Below, piece after piece: positions 11,887-23,111 of a stretch of DNA of 64,000 bases. Source of the stretch: Omphalotus guepiniiformis (lineage: Eukaryota > Basidiomycota > Agaricomycetes > Agaricales > Omphalotaceae); assembly GCA_028554645.1 (NCBI GenBank), contig JAQOOI010000016.1, forward strand, positions 496,001-560,000, read 5' to 3'. Position 1 is the stretch's first letter, and each line of letters opens with the position of its first letter. Position numbers and translations under genes: made by a program. The notes under the pieces were generated by a model. It worked only from the letters and a program-made list of their open reading frames with translations, ran no database searches and was not told the DNA's origin.

Positions 11887-13066
11887 ATGTCGTTGGGCAA
11901 GTCGATGAAGACGGGGATGAAAATGAAACTATCGTTATTGGTTTTGGCGATGGTGGTTTCAATCCCATCTCAGGTATATGCGTTATCGATACCTGGCTTA
12001 TCGTCGAACGTTGTAACTGCAGGAGCAAAAGCAGGAGTGGGTGTAGGTATGGGTATGGGTGTGGGTGTGGTAGTAAAATCAAGCGGGCCGGGTTTATCTT
12101 TCGCGGACCTTGCGACTCGGAGCCAGAAGAACGACGAGGTATGTATGGTTGGCCCTATAGATCTGTTACATCAATTTTAACCAAGACACATTCCCGTTTC
12201 CTGTTTCCTGTTTCCTATGCAGCTCGCGAATGGCCTCAGATACCCGCACACTTACTCCACTTACCCCATAACAGCTGATACCGATACCAGATCCAACAAC
12301 AATACCAACTCTAATGGAGGAGGAGGAGGAGACAACACTGATGACCCTCCCGACTCTGACTCTGAAGGCAACCTAACAGAAACCCCACCAAACGCATCAT
12401 ATTCCCGTAGGCTAATAGCCATCGTGGTGTTTCTCGGAGGGTAAGCGTTGCGCTGTTTATTATTGTACAAATTACCCCACTAAACACTATACTAGTCTTC
12501 TAATCCTAACGGCCTCTTATACAATCTATCACCCATCCAAACCACTCACCTTAATCCCCTCCACCTCCACCTTCGCCTTCGCCATCCCATCCCCATCATA
12601 CCTATCCCAATCCCTCTCAAAACTCAAATCACACCTCCCCCATCCACCTACCACCCTCCTCCAATTCTTCCCCCACTCATTAACCCTCCCAACCCTTCCA
12701 ACCCTCCACCTCCCTTTCACCTCCCACCATCATCAACGGTCCCAACGAGGCCGAGGCAACCGCTATCGCCGCCGCCGAAACACCACAGGATACCCATTCC
12801 GCGTCTCAGAAAACACACTCATTCAATGGGCTCAAGAGGATGGTGAAGCAGAAGAGGAGGAGTATGATTTGATGGTTAATGGGGATGGAGAGTACGATTT
12901 TGTTGATGCGGAAAGACTCGGAGGTGGGGGTGGAGGTGGAGGAAGAGGTGGTGTTGGTGTGGTGTTGGTTGATGAGTCTGTACCGCTTAGTGCGACTGGT
13001 AAGGGATCGATGGGTTCGGTAGGCTTGGATGGGGGGTTGCAGGTGAAGGGGTATGGGAGTGTGTAG
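11887..13066 (+). CDS. secreted or single-pass membrane protein of unknown function, three exons
   Basis: Exons are 11887-12138, 12223-12440 and 12496-13066, and the frame fits across both introns. The N-terminus has a basic start followed by a ~15-residue hydrophobic core and an A-L-S region, typical of a signal peptide. A Gly/Val-rich segment follows, then a polar Asn/Gly/Asp-rich linker. One hydrophobic stretch starting with RRLIAIVVFLGG is interrupted by the second intron and looks like a transmembrane helix. The C-terminal side is Pro/His-rich, then basic, then Gly-rich. The predicted topology is lumenal/extracellular N-terminal part and cytosolic tail. No family was recognised. Confidence 0.6.
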
Positions 13067-13424
13067 AATTGTGTGAGCTGTTAGTGTGCGCAATTTAGAT
13101 TTGATACGGGATATGAATTAGTGTGCGTGTTTGTAAAGTCGGTTCTTATGTATTTAGTGTAGTCCTCGTGTTGTGTTACATATATGTGTATTTACTTGTC
13201 GCTTCGTATGAAGATATATAGTTACCCTAGCATTCTTCCAACTACGTTCGACCATGCAAAACCTGGATTCCCGAATCCCAACGTCTATATGTACACTGGA
13301 CTACCGAAAGCATTGTATAATACAGCAGCTAAAGAATATATACTCCTGATAGTATGTACTATAAAAACATTCAAACAATACCAAACCCCAAACATCTAGA
13401 TTCGAGAACGGACATAAAAGCACC
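13067..13424. other. intergenic between convergent genes
   Basis: AT-rich 3' flanks of two convergent genes. Nothing recognised. Confidence 0.4.
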
Positions 13425-16400
13425 TTACACCTCCTGTGGTGGCCTATAACTATAATTATACGTATTCGTCCTCGATCCCATCGGTACCCCCACCGAACCT
13501 CCCCCAGCACGCAATTGCCCACCAAACCCAACACCAACACCATGTATATGATACTGCTCCCCAACAATCTCCTTCGCAGCAAGCATCAACCGATCTAACC
13601 TCGTCACAATCCCAAACGCAGTCGATACACCTACGCAGAACATCCTAAAGAAAGGTGAGAAGATGTTTAGGGTGAAAGGGTCACACGACGGAACATCATA
13701 TACTGCGCATCAACCAACCTTTCCTTTGAAAGTGTCCTTGGTAATCCATAATCCTCTTCCGCCTCGCGATGTATCACGTTCAATCCATGATACCGCAACA
13801 TATAGCGATCTATAAGCGGACATGGCGTTATTTGTGGCAAGGAGTTCCCAGTTCGGAGTGCAGTGGAGATCATGCCTACACAGAACGAAGGAGGTTAGGT
13901 GAGGGAGGAAGAGGAAAAGACGGAGCGGAGCGTACTTATGACAGCAAGCATATCACCCTGAAAACTTGGATCTATAAATCTCGTCCGACTAAGGAACGCC
14001 CTAGTCCATGCAGGTTCGAGATGCTCCACCACTGATAACAAATGGGAAAGGTGGTACGCCAGTTGCCTAGAGCAGAAGAAAATATATCAGCTATACAACA
14101 AGGAAAGGACACAAACCAAACTCACAATTGAAGCTCAAGCATCCGCTGATACCTCTGTTCAGGCCACCTTCCTCTGAACGAAAACTAGAAAAAGAAAAGC
14201 TCAGAGCTTCGGTTCCTTCGAGCAAAACAAATGCCCACCTCATACTTGACATTAGCTCTCATAGCCGCCAACCTATTAAGTTTACTCCGAACAGCAATCA
14301 AGCTCAACACGATCTCCTGACTCTCTTCCTCGTTCCTCGAATTCGCATACGAGATAATCGCACAGTAGATCGCTCCAAGTTCAGTACAAGTCGTTGAGAG
14401 CGCAGTCCGTTGGTACCGTCGGAGAGTAAATGCGGGAGGGAAGAAGGAGAAAATGCTGTAGTTTGGGGTTGGACCGGTCGGGATGGACAATAAGGGTATC
14501 AATAAAGCGTGAACTTACAACGCAGCCGTGACACCTGACGAAACCAGTAGGAATCGGCGCTACGAGGACGAAATGCACCAATCAATAAATTACCCCAATC
14601 ACGAAAAAAAAAGGCACACATACCCAAGCAACATCCCACCCAACCCCCGGATTCCCCGGCAACACAATATGCTCATCTTGCCACGAATATCCCACCACCA
14701 AAACAGTCGTCACAAAAAAGATCAGTATCCTCATCGGCGGACCGGGCCAATACAACCTCGCGAAGAAGAAGAATGGGAAGCAGACGGCAAAGACGGCTGC
14801 TAGACCATAAGAGTTACCGTTGCCATTGCCCGTAGAGATGTACCTTCAAAGGGGTCAATGCTCCGAAGACTTTAGGATGAAGGGAGAGAGAAAGACACTC
14901 ACCACATGACCATACCAACCACACCACCCATGAACGTACTCGCAATACGCCAGACTTGGTTGTAAGTCGTGTCTCCTCTAAATCGGGCACCGGTAACTTG
15001 AGCCATGATGCTATTTTTTTTCGTTGACAGTCAGCTGAGGCTGTCCTTGTTAGGCAAGTGAAACACAACGTACACGCCCCATACAAACCGATTGTCTGTA
15101 CAGTTTGTGTATGAGTAAAGCCTGCCACCTCGGGACACTCGAACGAAACATACTCACTATAGGCAAAAGCAGCAGAGCTCTTCAAGAACGAAGGTAAACA
15201 CATGATAGCTGTAACCAAACCAATCGTCAATCAGTCATCTAGCCCATTCACAAACACCGAAGAAACACAAAACTCAACTAGTCAACACAGCAGCCTTGAC
15301 CGCATAAAGCGCATTCCCTCCTCCTAACCCTACAACAATCTCATACCCCACCCTCAAAACTTTCTCAAACCCATTCTTCGGAGGAAGCGCATCCGGATCT
15401 CTTCTCTGCGGCAATCCCAAATCTTGCGCAATCTCAGGCCCGATACCCTGTATACGCTCCGGATCTTCCTCTTCGTGATCGTTCCCATCGAGCTCCCACC
15501 CGCTCCATTTGAATATCCTTTCCACGGGCGTCCAGAGCCGCGCGCGAGTGCGGGTACGTTCGAGCTGAAGGATGATGTCGAGCTGCGAGGGAGAACATTA
15601 GAGCGTTGTTGATTAGCTGGGCGTTTAGATACCAAGGTGAGGAATAATTACCATTTCGACTAACATCGTCGAGAATCTCATGAGGTGGTACTGATACACA
15701 TAACAATGAAACAGATATCGATGTGAAGGTATCGACGACTCTGCGTCAGAGTCATCTGCTTCGCTATCGCTTTTAAGAGGTTCGAATGCCAGACGGTACG
15801 GTTCTAATACTAGGTGTCTGCAAAACAAGATTGATCAGAACTATTCACATACGTCGACACAAACTCACCTCTCACTCTCCTTAAACCTATCCAGCAGCTC
15901 ACCCAACTTCTCCCTAACTTTCTGAATCCTTTCAATCCTCTTCCTCCTCCATTCCGCATTACGGTCTCCTTTCCCGTTCTCTTCCGTCTTCCCAAACCAG
16001 CCAGTCCACCTACTCAACATCTCCTCCCACCTCCCATCCCGCACGCTGCCCAACCAATCCTTGACACACGCAGCGGCTTCACCACATCCCTCCAGTAACC
16101 CATCACAACTCCTTGCAAGCAGCTCCTTCGATTGCTCCGTGTACACGTCGCTCATCGGATCGTGGAAGTATCGACTTTCGAGGTCAAGATATCGTTGAGA
16201 TTCGAAGACTCCCACAGTCGCGCTGGGAACGTCACGGTGCGAGTGCGAGTGTGAATGATGGCGGTACAAACGAGGAAGTGAAAGGTGCAATAGAGAGTTG
16301 TGTAGGAGACTATGGTGGTTTCGGTGGTGCGAATGGTGGTGTGAATGGTGGTTGTGGCTTTTATGATCCTGGCCATATTGATAATAATGAGGATGGGATT

Positions 16401-18147
16401 GTGATTGTGATTGAGAATGAGAATGCGAATGCGAGGCTGGGACCCCAGAATGTCTCCTTGGATTGACATCCCTAGGTGACTCGGGGATTGAAGAAGAGTA
16501 AGCCTTCGAGTTCTCGTTGTCACCTGTATCCGCCCCCATCGACATTCGCGATTCCCCACGGGTACCAATTGGTGTCCCAGGCGGCGTATCCTCCACGTCT
16601 TCACTACCCCCAAACCCTCTTTCAGGTGACGGTGCCCTAGATCTAACCACTGGTGTGCCTACCACCGACGGACCAGGTGTCGGCCCAGGTGACCCAACTC
16701 TCGAAGGACCCGGCGTCCCCGGAAACCTTTCTCTCATACTATCCACCAGCCCCCAATAAACAATCATTCCATTCGCCCTCACCGCCAACCTCCTCGACAA
16801 ATTCCTCAGTTGCGCAAAATCTCCCGGCGCAAATCTCGCGTATACCAAATCACTCTTGAGAAGCCTTCCTGCGGCGGCAGCTGGCACTAGCGCTGCTTCG
16901 GAGGCTTTGACAAGGGCTGATAGGCGTGATACTGTTGACACGAATTCTGGGGAGGTTGAAGGTGTCTCGAGGAGGGTGCGGTGTAGGGATAGGGCTTGGA
17001 TTAAGGGAGTGAAGACAGGTTGGAGACGGGCCGTGTAGGAAGCTGAGATTGACTGGGGGAAGAGCAGGAAGGAACAGAGGAGGGAGACAACGGAGTGAAA
17101 TCCCAGGGGAACGATGATGTTTACTCCGAACTAAAAAGTCGTGTGTCAGAATAAGAATAGGCAAGCAACGACGCGGAATTACTCGGTAGTATGCGTATGG
17201 TATGATAGCAGAAGTTGTTAATATTATATCTAGCAAAAGACCAATTAGGATCTCGTGGACAAAGTATCAAATTAATGAACATATCGAGACAGATACAGGC
17301 AAAGAGCGTCGCGAAAAGGTACGGCCCAGGACCCTTGCGTGCTCTTATGAACAACAATACCGCCGTACCAATGAAAACAAAGACGGCCAATATCACCGTT
17401 GGCTAATTCAGAAGATAAGTCCAATCGTCAGAGCAGATAAACACGAATTACACACCCCAGCCTCAACGTACTCTCCATTCGAAAGGATCGCGTCGATGAT
17501 AGAAACGCTTGGGTCGCGGTGTTTTCGCGCCAGATTCGCTAGGAACATCCCCAAGCAGCACCATCTACCAATGAAAGAAGAATATGTCAGACTTCTCGTA
17601 ACAAAGATTATTGAATTCACGCACGCCTAAGTCGCCGCAACGAAGCCGATAATCAAAACTTCCCGCTCAAAAACAGACAAGAAAGGATCGCTCGGTGGAG
17701 ACAGAAACGCCGCTGAAGCATAACCCGCGTTAATTTTGAATAGCAAGATGATATGTTGGAATGTACGGATAATCACATATCAGAATCAAGAAACTAGCCT
17801 ATAGAAACGTCAATGAATTGATTTCATCCGAATGAATCAAAGTAACTAGCCTGTCCCATGTAGATCTGAACAGCAGGTATCACAAACAACACAGATGATA
17901 CCCATCCCGCTACAGCACATCTTATCGTGACTTTCCATTTCGACCACGTAGAATTCGCCGGGATCCACTGCAAAGTAGTGGGTAACTTGAACCACTCGCG
18001 AAATCTGCGTTTGAAGTCGTACGCCCTGCGATGGCGAGAAGGCGCTTTTTCGGAACTGGAACTTGAACTCGAGCCACCAGGTCTGTCGTCTGAAAACTTG
18101 GCTTCTTTTTTCCGCTTCAGAGTTTCTTTTTCCTTCGTTTCGGCCAT
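13425..18147 (-). CDS. ArAE/BRE4-like multi-pass membrane protein (ER transporter 6TM N-terminal type)
   Basis: The start is ATG 18147; the stop is TAA at 13425-13427. The gene is cut by many ~50-nt introns. A basic, Ser-rich N-terminus is followed by the first membrane segment (around AVAGWVSSVLFVIPAV). Further hydrophobic segments follow (e.g. CCLGMFLANL; AVFVFIGTAVLLFIRARKGPGPY). A large soluble insertion (coded about 16,941-15,865) is rich in Ser, His and Pro. A second membrane block follows (13.9-15.2 kb) and then a soluble C-terminal domain. This two-block architecture is that of the fungal aromatic-acid-exporter-like/DUF2421 family, which includes yeast BRE4 of unknown substrate. Exact exon borders were not all resolved. 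A His-rich tract (about 16,290-16,400) is a notable feature. Confidence 0.7.
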
Positions 18148-18719
18148 GAGCGTCGTTAGTTGAGTATCGTTCGAGTCAGGAAAACAAAGACGTAAGTTCC
18201 ATCGGAAAACCGATGGAGATGAAATTCCATTATATGCGCGCGGAGTAGGACGGTGGGGCGTGTGACACGCTGCACACTTCCGTTCTACTTTTACTCAGCT
18301 CTGAACCGGGTGACCTTTTCTCAGTTATCTACTGCAAAACAAGGACTCGTAAGTATGTTGCAGTAGATATCTTCATTTCGTTAAGCTCAGTTAGTTGGTA
18401 TTTACATACTTTCATCTTTGGAATCCCCAATATCAGGGAAAGTACATAGCTTCCCGCTGCTGTATGTAGATCCAAAGTACAACGGCCTACCTGAGCTCGA
18501 TCAGTGTTGCCGAGGCACCTCAGTAGCTGAGATCCTAACTTTTCTGTCCTCACCTCACCTCAATTACACGTTCATGAATAATACGCAGTATAATTAGTAT
18601 CATATGAACATCTATTTACAATTAAGTCCGAGTCAGAGCCAAGTATCATGGTAAATATCCGTTCCGAATCTATCCTGGAGCAAGCATCAAGCATAGCCAT
18701 TCCAGACTTAAGTCGTCAA
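18148..18719. other. intergenic, nothing recognised
   Basis: Upstream region of the ArAE-like gene and 3' side of the homeodomain-like gene. Short open frames only. Confidence 0.4.
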
Positions 18720-20033
18720 TTAGTAGTGTATCTCGCGCCTCGTCAGCCACCCGTCCTTCCCGACCCACTCTAGCGTCAAACGCCTCGCGAAGGCACGATA
18801 CTCAACAGTACCTTTGTCTATATCCTCATCAACATCCTGCATCACCGTCCACAGGCTCGTATCATCCAAATCGAGGCCTAATTTTCGCTGATAGATTACG
18901 TGTTGAATACCACAGGCTTCCGACCTTGAGTATGAGAGAGATTGAGATTGAATATCCGAGTCCGAGTCCGAGTCAAGAGGAGGTAGTAGGTCGTCTAATT
19001 CTATTTCAGAGTTCTCGCATAGCATATTTCCAGATTGATCTACATCAGTGTCGGCCAAGACTCTTGATCTTTTGTCTCCCGAACCAGATACTTCAGAACC
19101 GTCTTGAGAAAATTCCTTTCCGTCTATGGTGTAAGTCTCCGAGCATGAAACGTCTTGAGGATTGTTCAAGTCTCGGGAACGAGAATCAAAGGGTATAGCG
19201 GAGAGCTCCCAAGCTATGGACGGATCGGGAGTCGTCGGTCGTGAGATACAGCAAGCAGGGTAACGGAAAGCTGGAGGGTATGTAAAGCTAAGTTCCTGGA
19301 TCTTTGAGCATTTGAAATCGTCAATTATTTCGGAGTCGTAGACTGTGGTAGTAGGTCAAAGTCAGTGTTATTCGAAAGATGCGAACAAGAACTAGCCTGA
19401 AGCAGAGCACAGGTCACAAGTGAAGCCTTCATTCCCTTCGCCTTGCGTGCACTGTTCCAAGTAAGCATCTGACATAGAATTCGACTCCTCTTCCGTATCA
19501 ACTTGAGGTGCGAAAGATTCCGGCAGACTAAGATCGCAAGTAAACCTTGATTCAGAATTGCTGTCCTGTTCGTTGCCAGCAGAGAGTGATTTACGACCGA
19601 CGCGTGCGCATATATCCACGGAATCACAGTCGAGTGGTGAAGGCGAAGACGCTGCAGTCTCAGATGAGGCAACACGCGATGAAAACGCAAAAGAACACGG
19701 AGATGATCTAGATACGTCCACACCAGCGCAAGAATCAGCGATATTTGTCTCCATGACCTCAGACTTGACGACGACAGGTTCTTCCACAATAATCGGCGGG
19801 GTCCCAACAGGAAGATCGTACAGCTCGTTTGAAACCTTTCTCCCCCTAGGCCTCTTCATCTTCGCGCGACTCCTCATCCGCCAAAACCACTCGTTGACAG
19901 AAGTCGGCGGTAGATTGCGGGCGAGCGACCACTTCTTACGGGATTCCAAGGTAGGCAGGCGGTTGTCAGACTCCCAGATCGCGTTGAGTTCCATGAGATT
20001 GGCGAGGGGAATTTTGAATTGATTGGGGGCCAT
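18720..20033 (-). CDS. homeodomain-like protein with divergent recognition helix
   Basis: Exon 1 begins at ATG 20033 and exon 2 ends at TAG 18720. Residues ~10-60 read like a homeodomain: LMELNAIW, RLPTLESRKKWSLAR, LPPTSVNEWFWRMRSRAK. The WF of helix 3 is present, but the usual Asn at position 51 is Arg here. The rest (~380 aa) is acidic, Ser-rich and probably disordered; it resembles an activation domain. The intron near 19,333-19,390 fits best either with a GC donor (CAG|GCTAGT) or with a weak upstream GT. A decayed copy of the N-terminal part lies ~800 bp away at 20,690-20,885. A transcription-factor role is likely by family, and its targets are unknown. Confidence 0.65.
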
Positions 20034-20394
20034 TCAAAGTTGAGGAGAAGGGGAGGAGGGGAGGTATGTACTAGGTATGCACGTATCTGAAGGACTGAGG
20101 GTCAATTCAAGGTCCGATCAACCTACGAACACGAAGCTCACGGCGTTCTCTTTCGTTCCTGTTTTTTGTTATTTATTTGAACACATAGACATTTGCTGTA
20201 GCTCTCCACAGCTATTATATGACTCTGTGGTCAGCTATACAGATCCAGAATTCATGTTTTACTGAGAGCACTTATGGACTTCAGCAGATCATTTATTTTA
20301 AGTGAGTATATAGTTCAAAATTCTTGGGTCATGAATCAAGGTAGAATATTTCTATTTTCAATGAAATCTGCTTTCGTACAACATATTTTCTTGT

Positions 20395-20550
20395 TAGGTA
20401 CTGTGGATGATATATGAAGCAGGTATGAGATCTTAGCACTTAATTTCTATTGTATCATATTGTGTCAAAGCTCCCAGACTTCACCCAGGTATTCTAAAAC
20501 TCATAGTGATTGCAGTGTTCTCAGCATGTAATTTGCTAGCTTGCTCATAT
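20395..20550 (+). pseudogene. fragment of a DUF6533-type gene
   Basis: A WMIYEAG stretch is followed by an intron-like GTATGAG...CAG and then an ILKLIVIAVFSAC segment. The nearly intact gene 1.8 kb downstream has the same arrangement around 22,220-22,350 (YEAG, intron, LMMIAVFSAC). No flanking exons were found, so this is a truncated duplicate. Confidence 0.55.
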
Positions 20551-20689
20551 TGAGATGGTGTGCTGTCTTTTTTTTACTACAGTTTATATAAAATTCTGTA
20601 CTCTTACATGTTTAAGACTTTGACATTCACTGTGTTTTGGAAAGCACCCTGAGGCTATTCCAAGTATTACTTCACTTTGAAGATTCAAA

Positions 20690-20885
20690 CCTTATCTATT
20701 TGAGATTTCCCTACTCTTCTTCATCTTTGCATAACTTCTCTTCCACAAAAACTCCTCATCCACAACATCTGGTGGTAGACTAGATTACAGCCAAGCAACT
20801 TTTTTTTCTTTAATAGGTAGGTGGATGTCAGGCTTCCATTGTGTTCTATGAGATTTTGAAGGGAGATTTGACCTTATGTGATGAT
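20690..20885 (-). pseudogene. decayed copy of the homeodomain-like gene (N-terminal part)
   Basis: Read on the minus strand, the segment matches the homeodomain coding region of the gene at 18,720-20,033. LPPDVVDEEF aligns with LPPTSVNEWF, and YAKMKK aligns with RAKMKR. Nucleotide similarity continues into the first codons. The copy has an in-frame TAA where the intact gene reads a Leu-Ala-Arg segment. CpG-containing codons of the intact gene are TG/CA here. Confidence 0.65.
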
Positions 20886-21350
20886 TTTTGAAAATATTGG
20901 GGGGAAAAGCAAGAAGTGTGGTATAGCATTGCTGCAGTGTCAATCAAGTACAGTATTCTGGGACCAATCAATACTGGAAACAGAATCCAAACTTTGCTTT
21001 GAGTTTATTCCTCCACAGACATTATCAACTCATCTCTCATTATCATGTATAAATTTACAACGACCTATCACAAGCACAGAACTGGGTAACTTGGCTCACA
21101 TATCTTGAGATCTCATATTTTTGTGCCTTAAAACAACCATCAGTGTTGCTTGCAATCATATTTGAACAGCTTGAGAGATATAAATGATTCACAGCCTTTT
21201 GAGAGTTGAGATTTCTCAGCATCATGGTCAGTGCATCAAGTAGTGATTCTTGTGCATTGCAGATATAGGGAATAACAAATCAGCCTATGTACAAAAATAA
21301 AGCAGTGTCAACCAGTAGATATAAAGCTAAGTGCAGACTGAGATATAAGT

Positions 21351-22891
21351 ATGGGTAGCAGTCATTCAATGTCAAACTCTACTCTATCTGACGCTGAGCA
21401 ACTGAAATCTGCCATTCAAGACCATAACCTTATTTTGGTAGGGACATCCTTTCCTTACAGAAGTTGCTGCACTGACTATGAGCTATCTAGTACCTGCTTG
21501 GTATGTTCAAGTCAAGACTGTATCTGTGTATAGTTTTCCTAATGTCATTCTTAGTCTCAAGCTGTGCATTATTGGTCTATGACTATCTACTTACATTTCA
21601 AATGGAGTTGGACTTCATTTGGAATTCTTCACTGGGACTTGTGAAAATTCTATATATCATTCAGCGGTATCTTCCCTTCATAGATACTGGTCTGATACTT
21701 ATGATTCGTAAGTTTGAAACTTTTATTTCTCAGGCATAGTTGTTTAGCTCAAATTTCCCAGGGCAATTCACTAAAGGGCTTGATGTCAGCTCATGCAAAT
21801 TCTTACTTGATGCTAGTGCCTGTATGTTGCCTTATTGATAACCCCATTGACTTCTAAATCAGCTTTTGTAGGGGGATATGTTGTGGGAATAGGTTTATCA
21901 GAAAGTGAGTTATCAACTGGTGTATTAGCCAAATCAGTAATAGCTTATAATGTGGTTGACATTTAGTTCTTCTAACAATAAGGACATGGGCAATATGGCA
22001 TAAAAACATTAGGCTGACTATTGGGTTGCCTATGTTCTATCTATGCTGCTTTGTTCCCATTTTTTACATCATGCATGACTACCTTAAATCTAAGAACTGT
22101 AAGCAGTACAAACTAAAGATATCTCTGTAATAATGTCAACTCATCTGAAATTGCAGTTGTGCCTTCTCCGATACCTCAATTGATATGTGTGTCTACTAGT
22201 GGAAAGAGAATTCTATTTCTTTGCTGGGTAATCTTGATGGTATATGAAGCAGGTATGTGGATGTTGTGTTGATACCTACACATGTACTGAATATCCTATC
22301 TTTCTAGTTATCTTAACACTTATGATGATTGCTGTGTTCTCAGCATGTAAACAGCATTCTCTGGCTGGATGTTAGCACTGGCTAAGTAACCTCTCCTTAG
22401 TCAGGTCTGGAGGCCACTCTGCAACACTCAAGATAATATATCAAGATGGTGTGCCATATTTCTTGTCAGAAATCTCCATGTTATTCTAAATCTTGCATCA
22501 TTTTCTAAAGGTGTATTATACTATATCTTTCTCTTTGGTGAGATTGTCTTTATATTATCTCAGTCTTTGTTTGATAATTCCCAACAATTTTTTAGGTCTT
22601 TCAGTTATCAATGTCATTGTGATTCTTGTGCTTTCAGTTAGTCCTGCATTTATTTTGCTAATATCTGACTCAAAGGTTTGACTTATTTCAATATTTTAGC
22701 AGGAACTGCAGCTTCTATTTGCACCTTATGAGCGTATTATACACACCTCACTTACATGCAGAGTAATTCTCCATATCCGAAAACAAGTCAGAAGATCAAA
22801 CAAGCCTGAATATTTTGTTCTTCAAGTCAATGTTTCAAGACATGTAGAGGGGGCTGTAGTAGACTCACTTTCTAATACTCCAGAGACATAG
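21351..22891 (+). CDS. DUF6533-type seven-helix membrane protein, CpG-depleted
   Basis: Exon pieces are recognisable in order. An N-terminal exon starts at ATG 21351. A membrane exon has ALLVYDYLLTF and ILYIIQRYLPFID (about 21,536-21,709). Central exons follow (about 21,870-22,400). A late exon reads VINVIVILVLSVSP (about 22,596-22,678). The last exon contains LLFAPYERIIHTSLTCRVILHIR, ending at TAG 22889-22891 (its N- and C-terminal halves are each shorter than 20 residues). This is the canonical order of the Agaricomycete DUF6533 family, membrane proteins of unknown function. The reading frames are largely preserved although the DNA has almost no CpG. It may be a functional gene or a very young pseudogene; some middle exon borders are unclear. 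Confidence 0.6.
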
Positions 22892-23111
22892 TTGTTAAAT
22901 CTTGATTGAAAACATCTTAATCTACTAATAGGATTAAGCCATATACACAAAGATTAGTGATCTGAACATCCAATAAGAAAAAATTTTGCATGCCAGGCTC
23001 AGAGAATCAGAATGAGATTGAAAACAGCATCACATTTTGTTTCTATCTTTTCAATACCATGCTCTTTTCTACAGAAGGGAAAAGTATACAAATATTCTAC
23101 AGGCTATTTAT

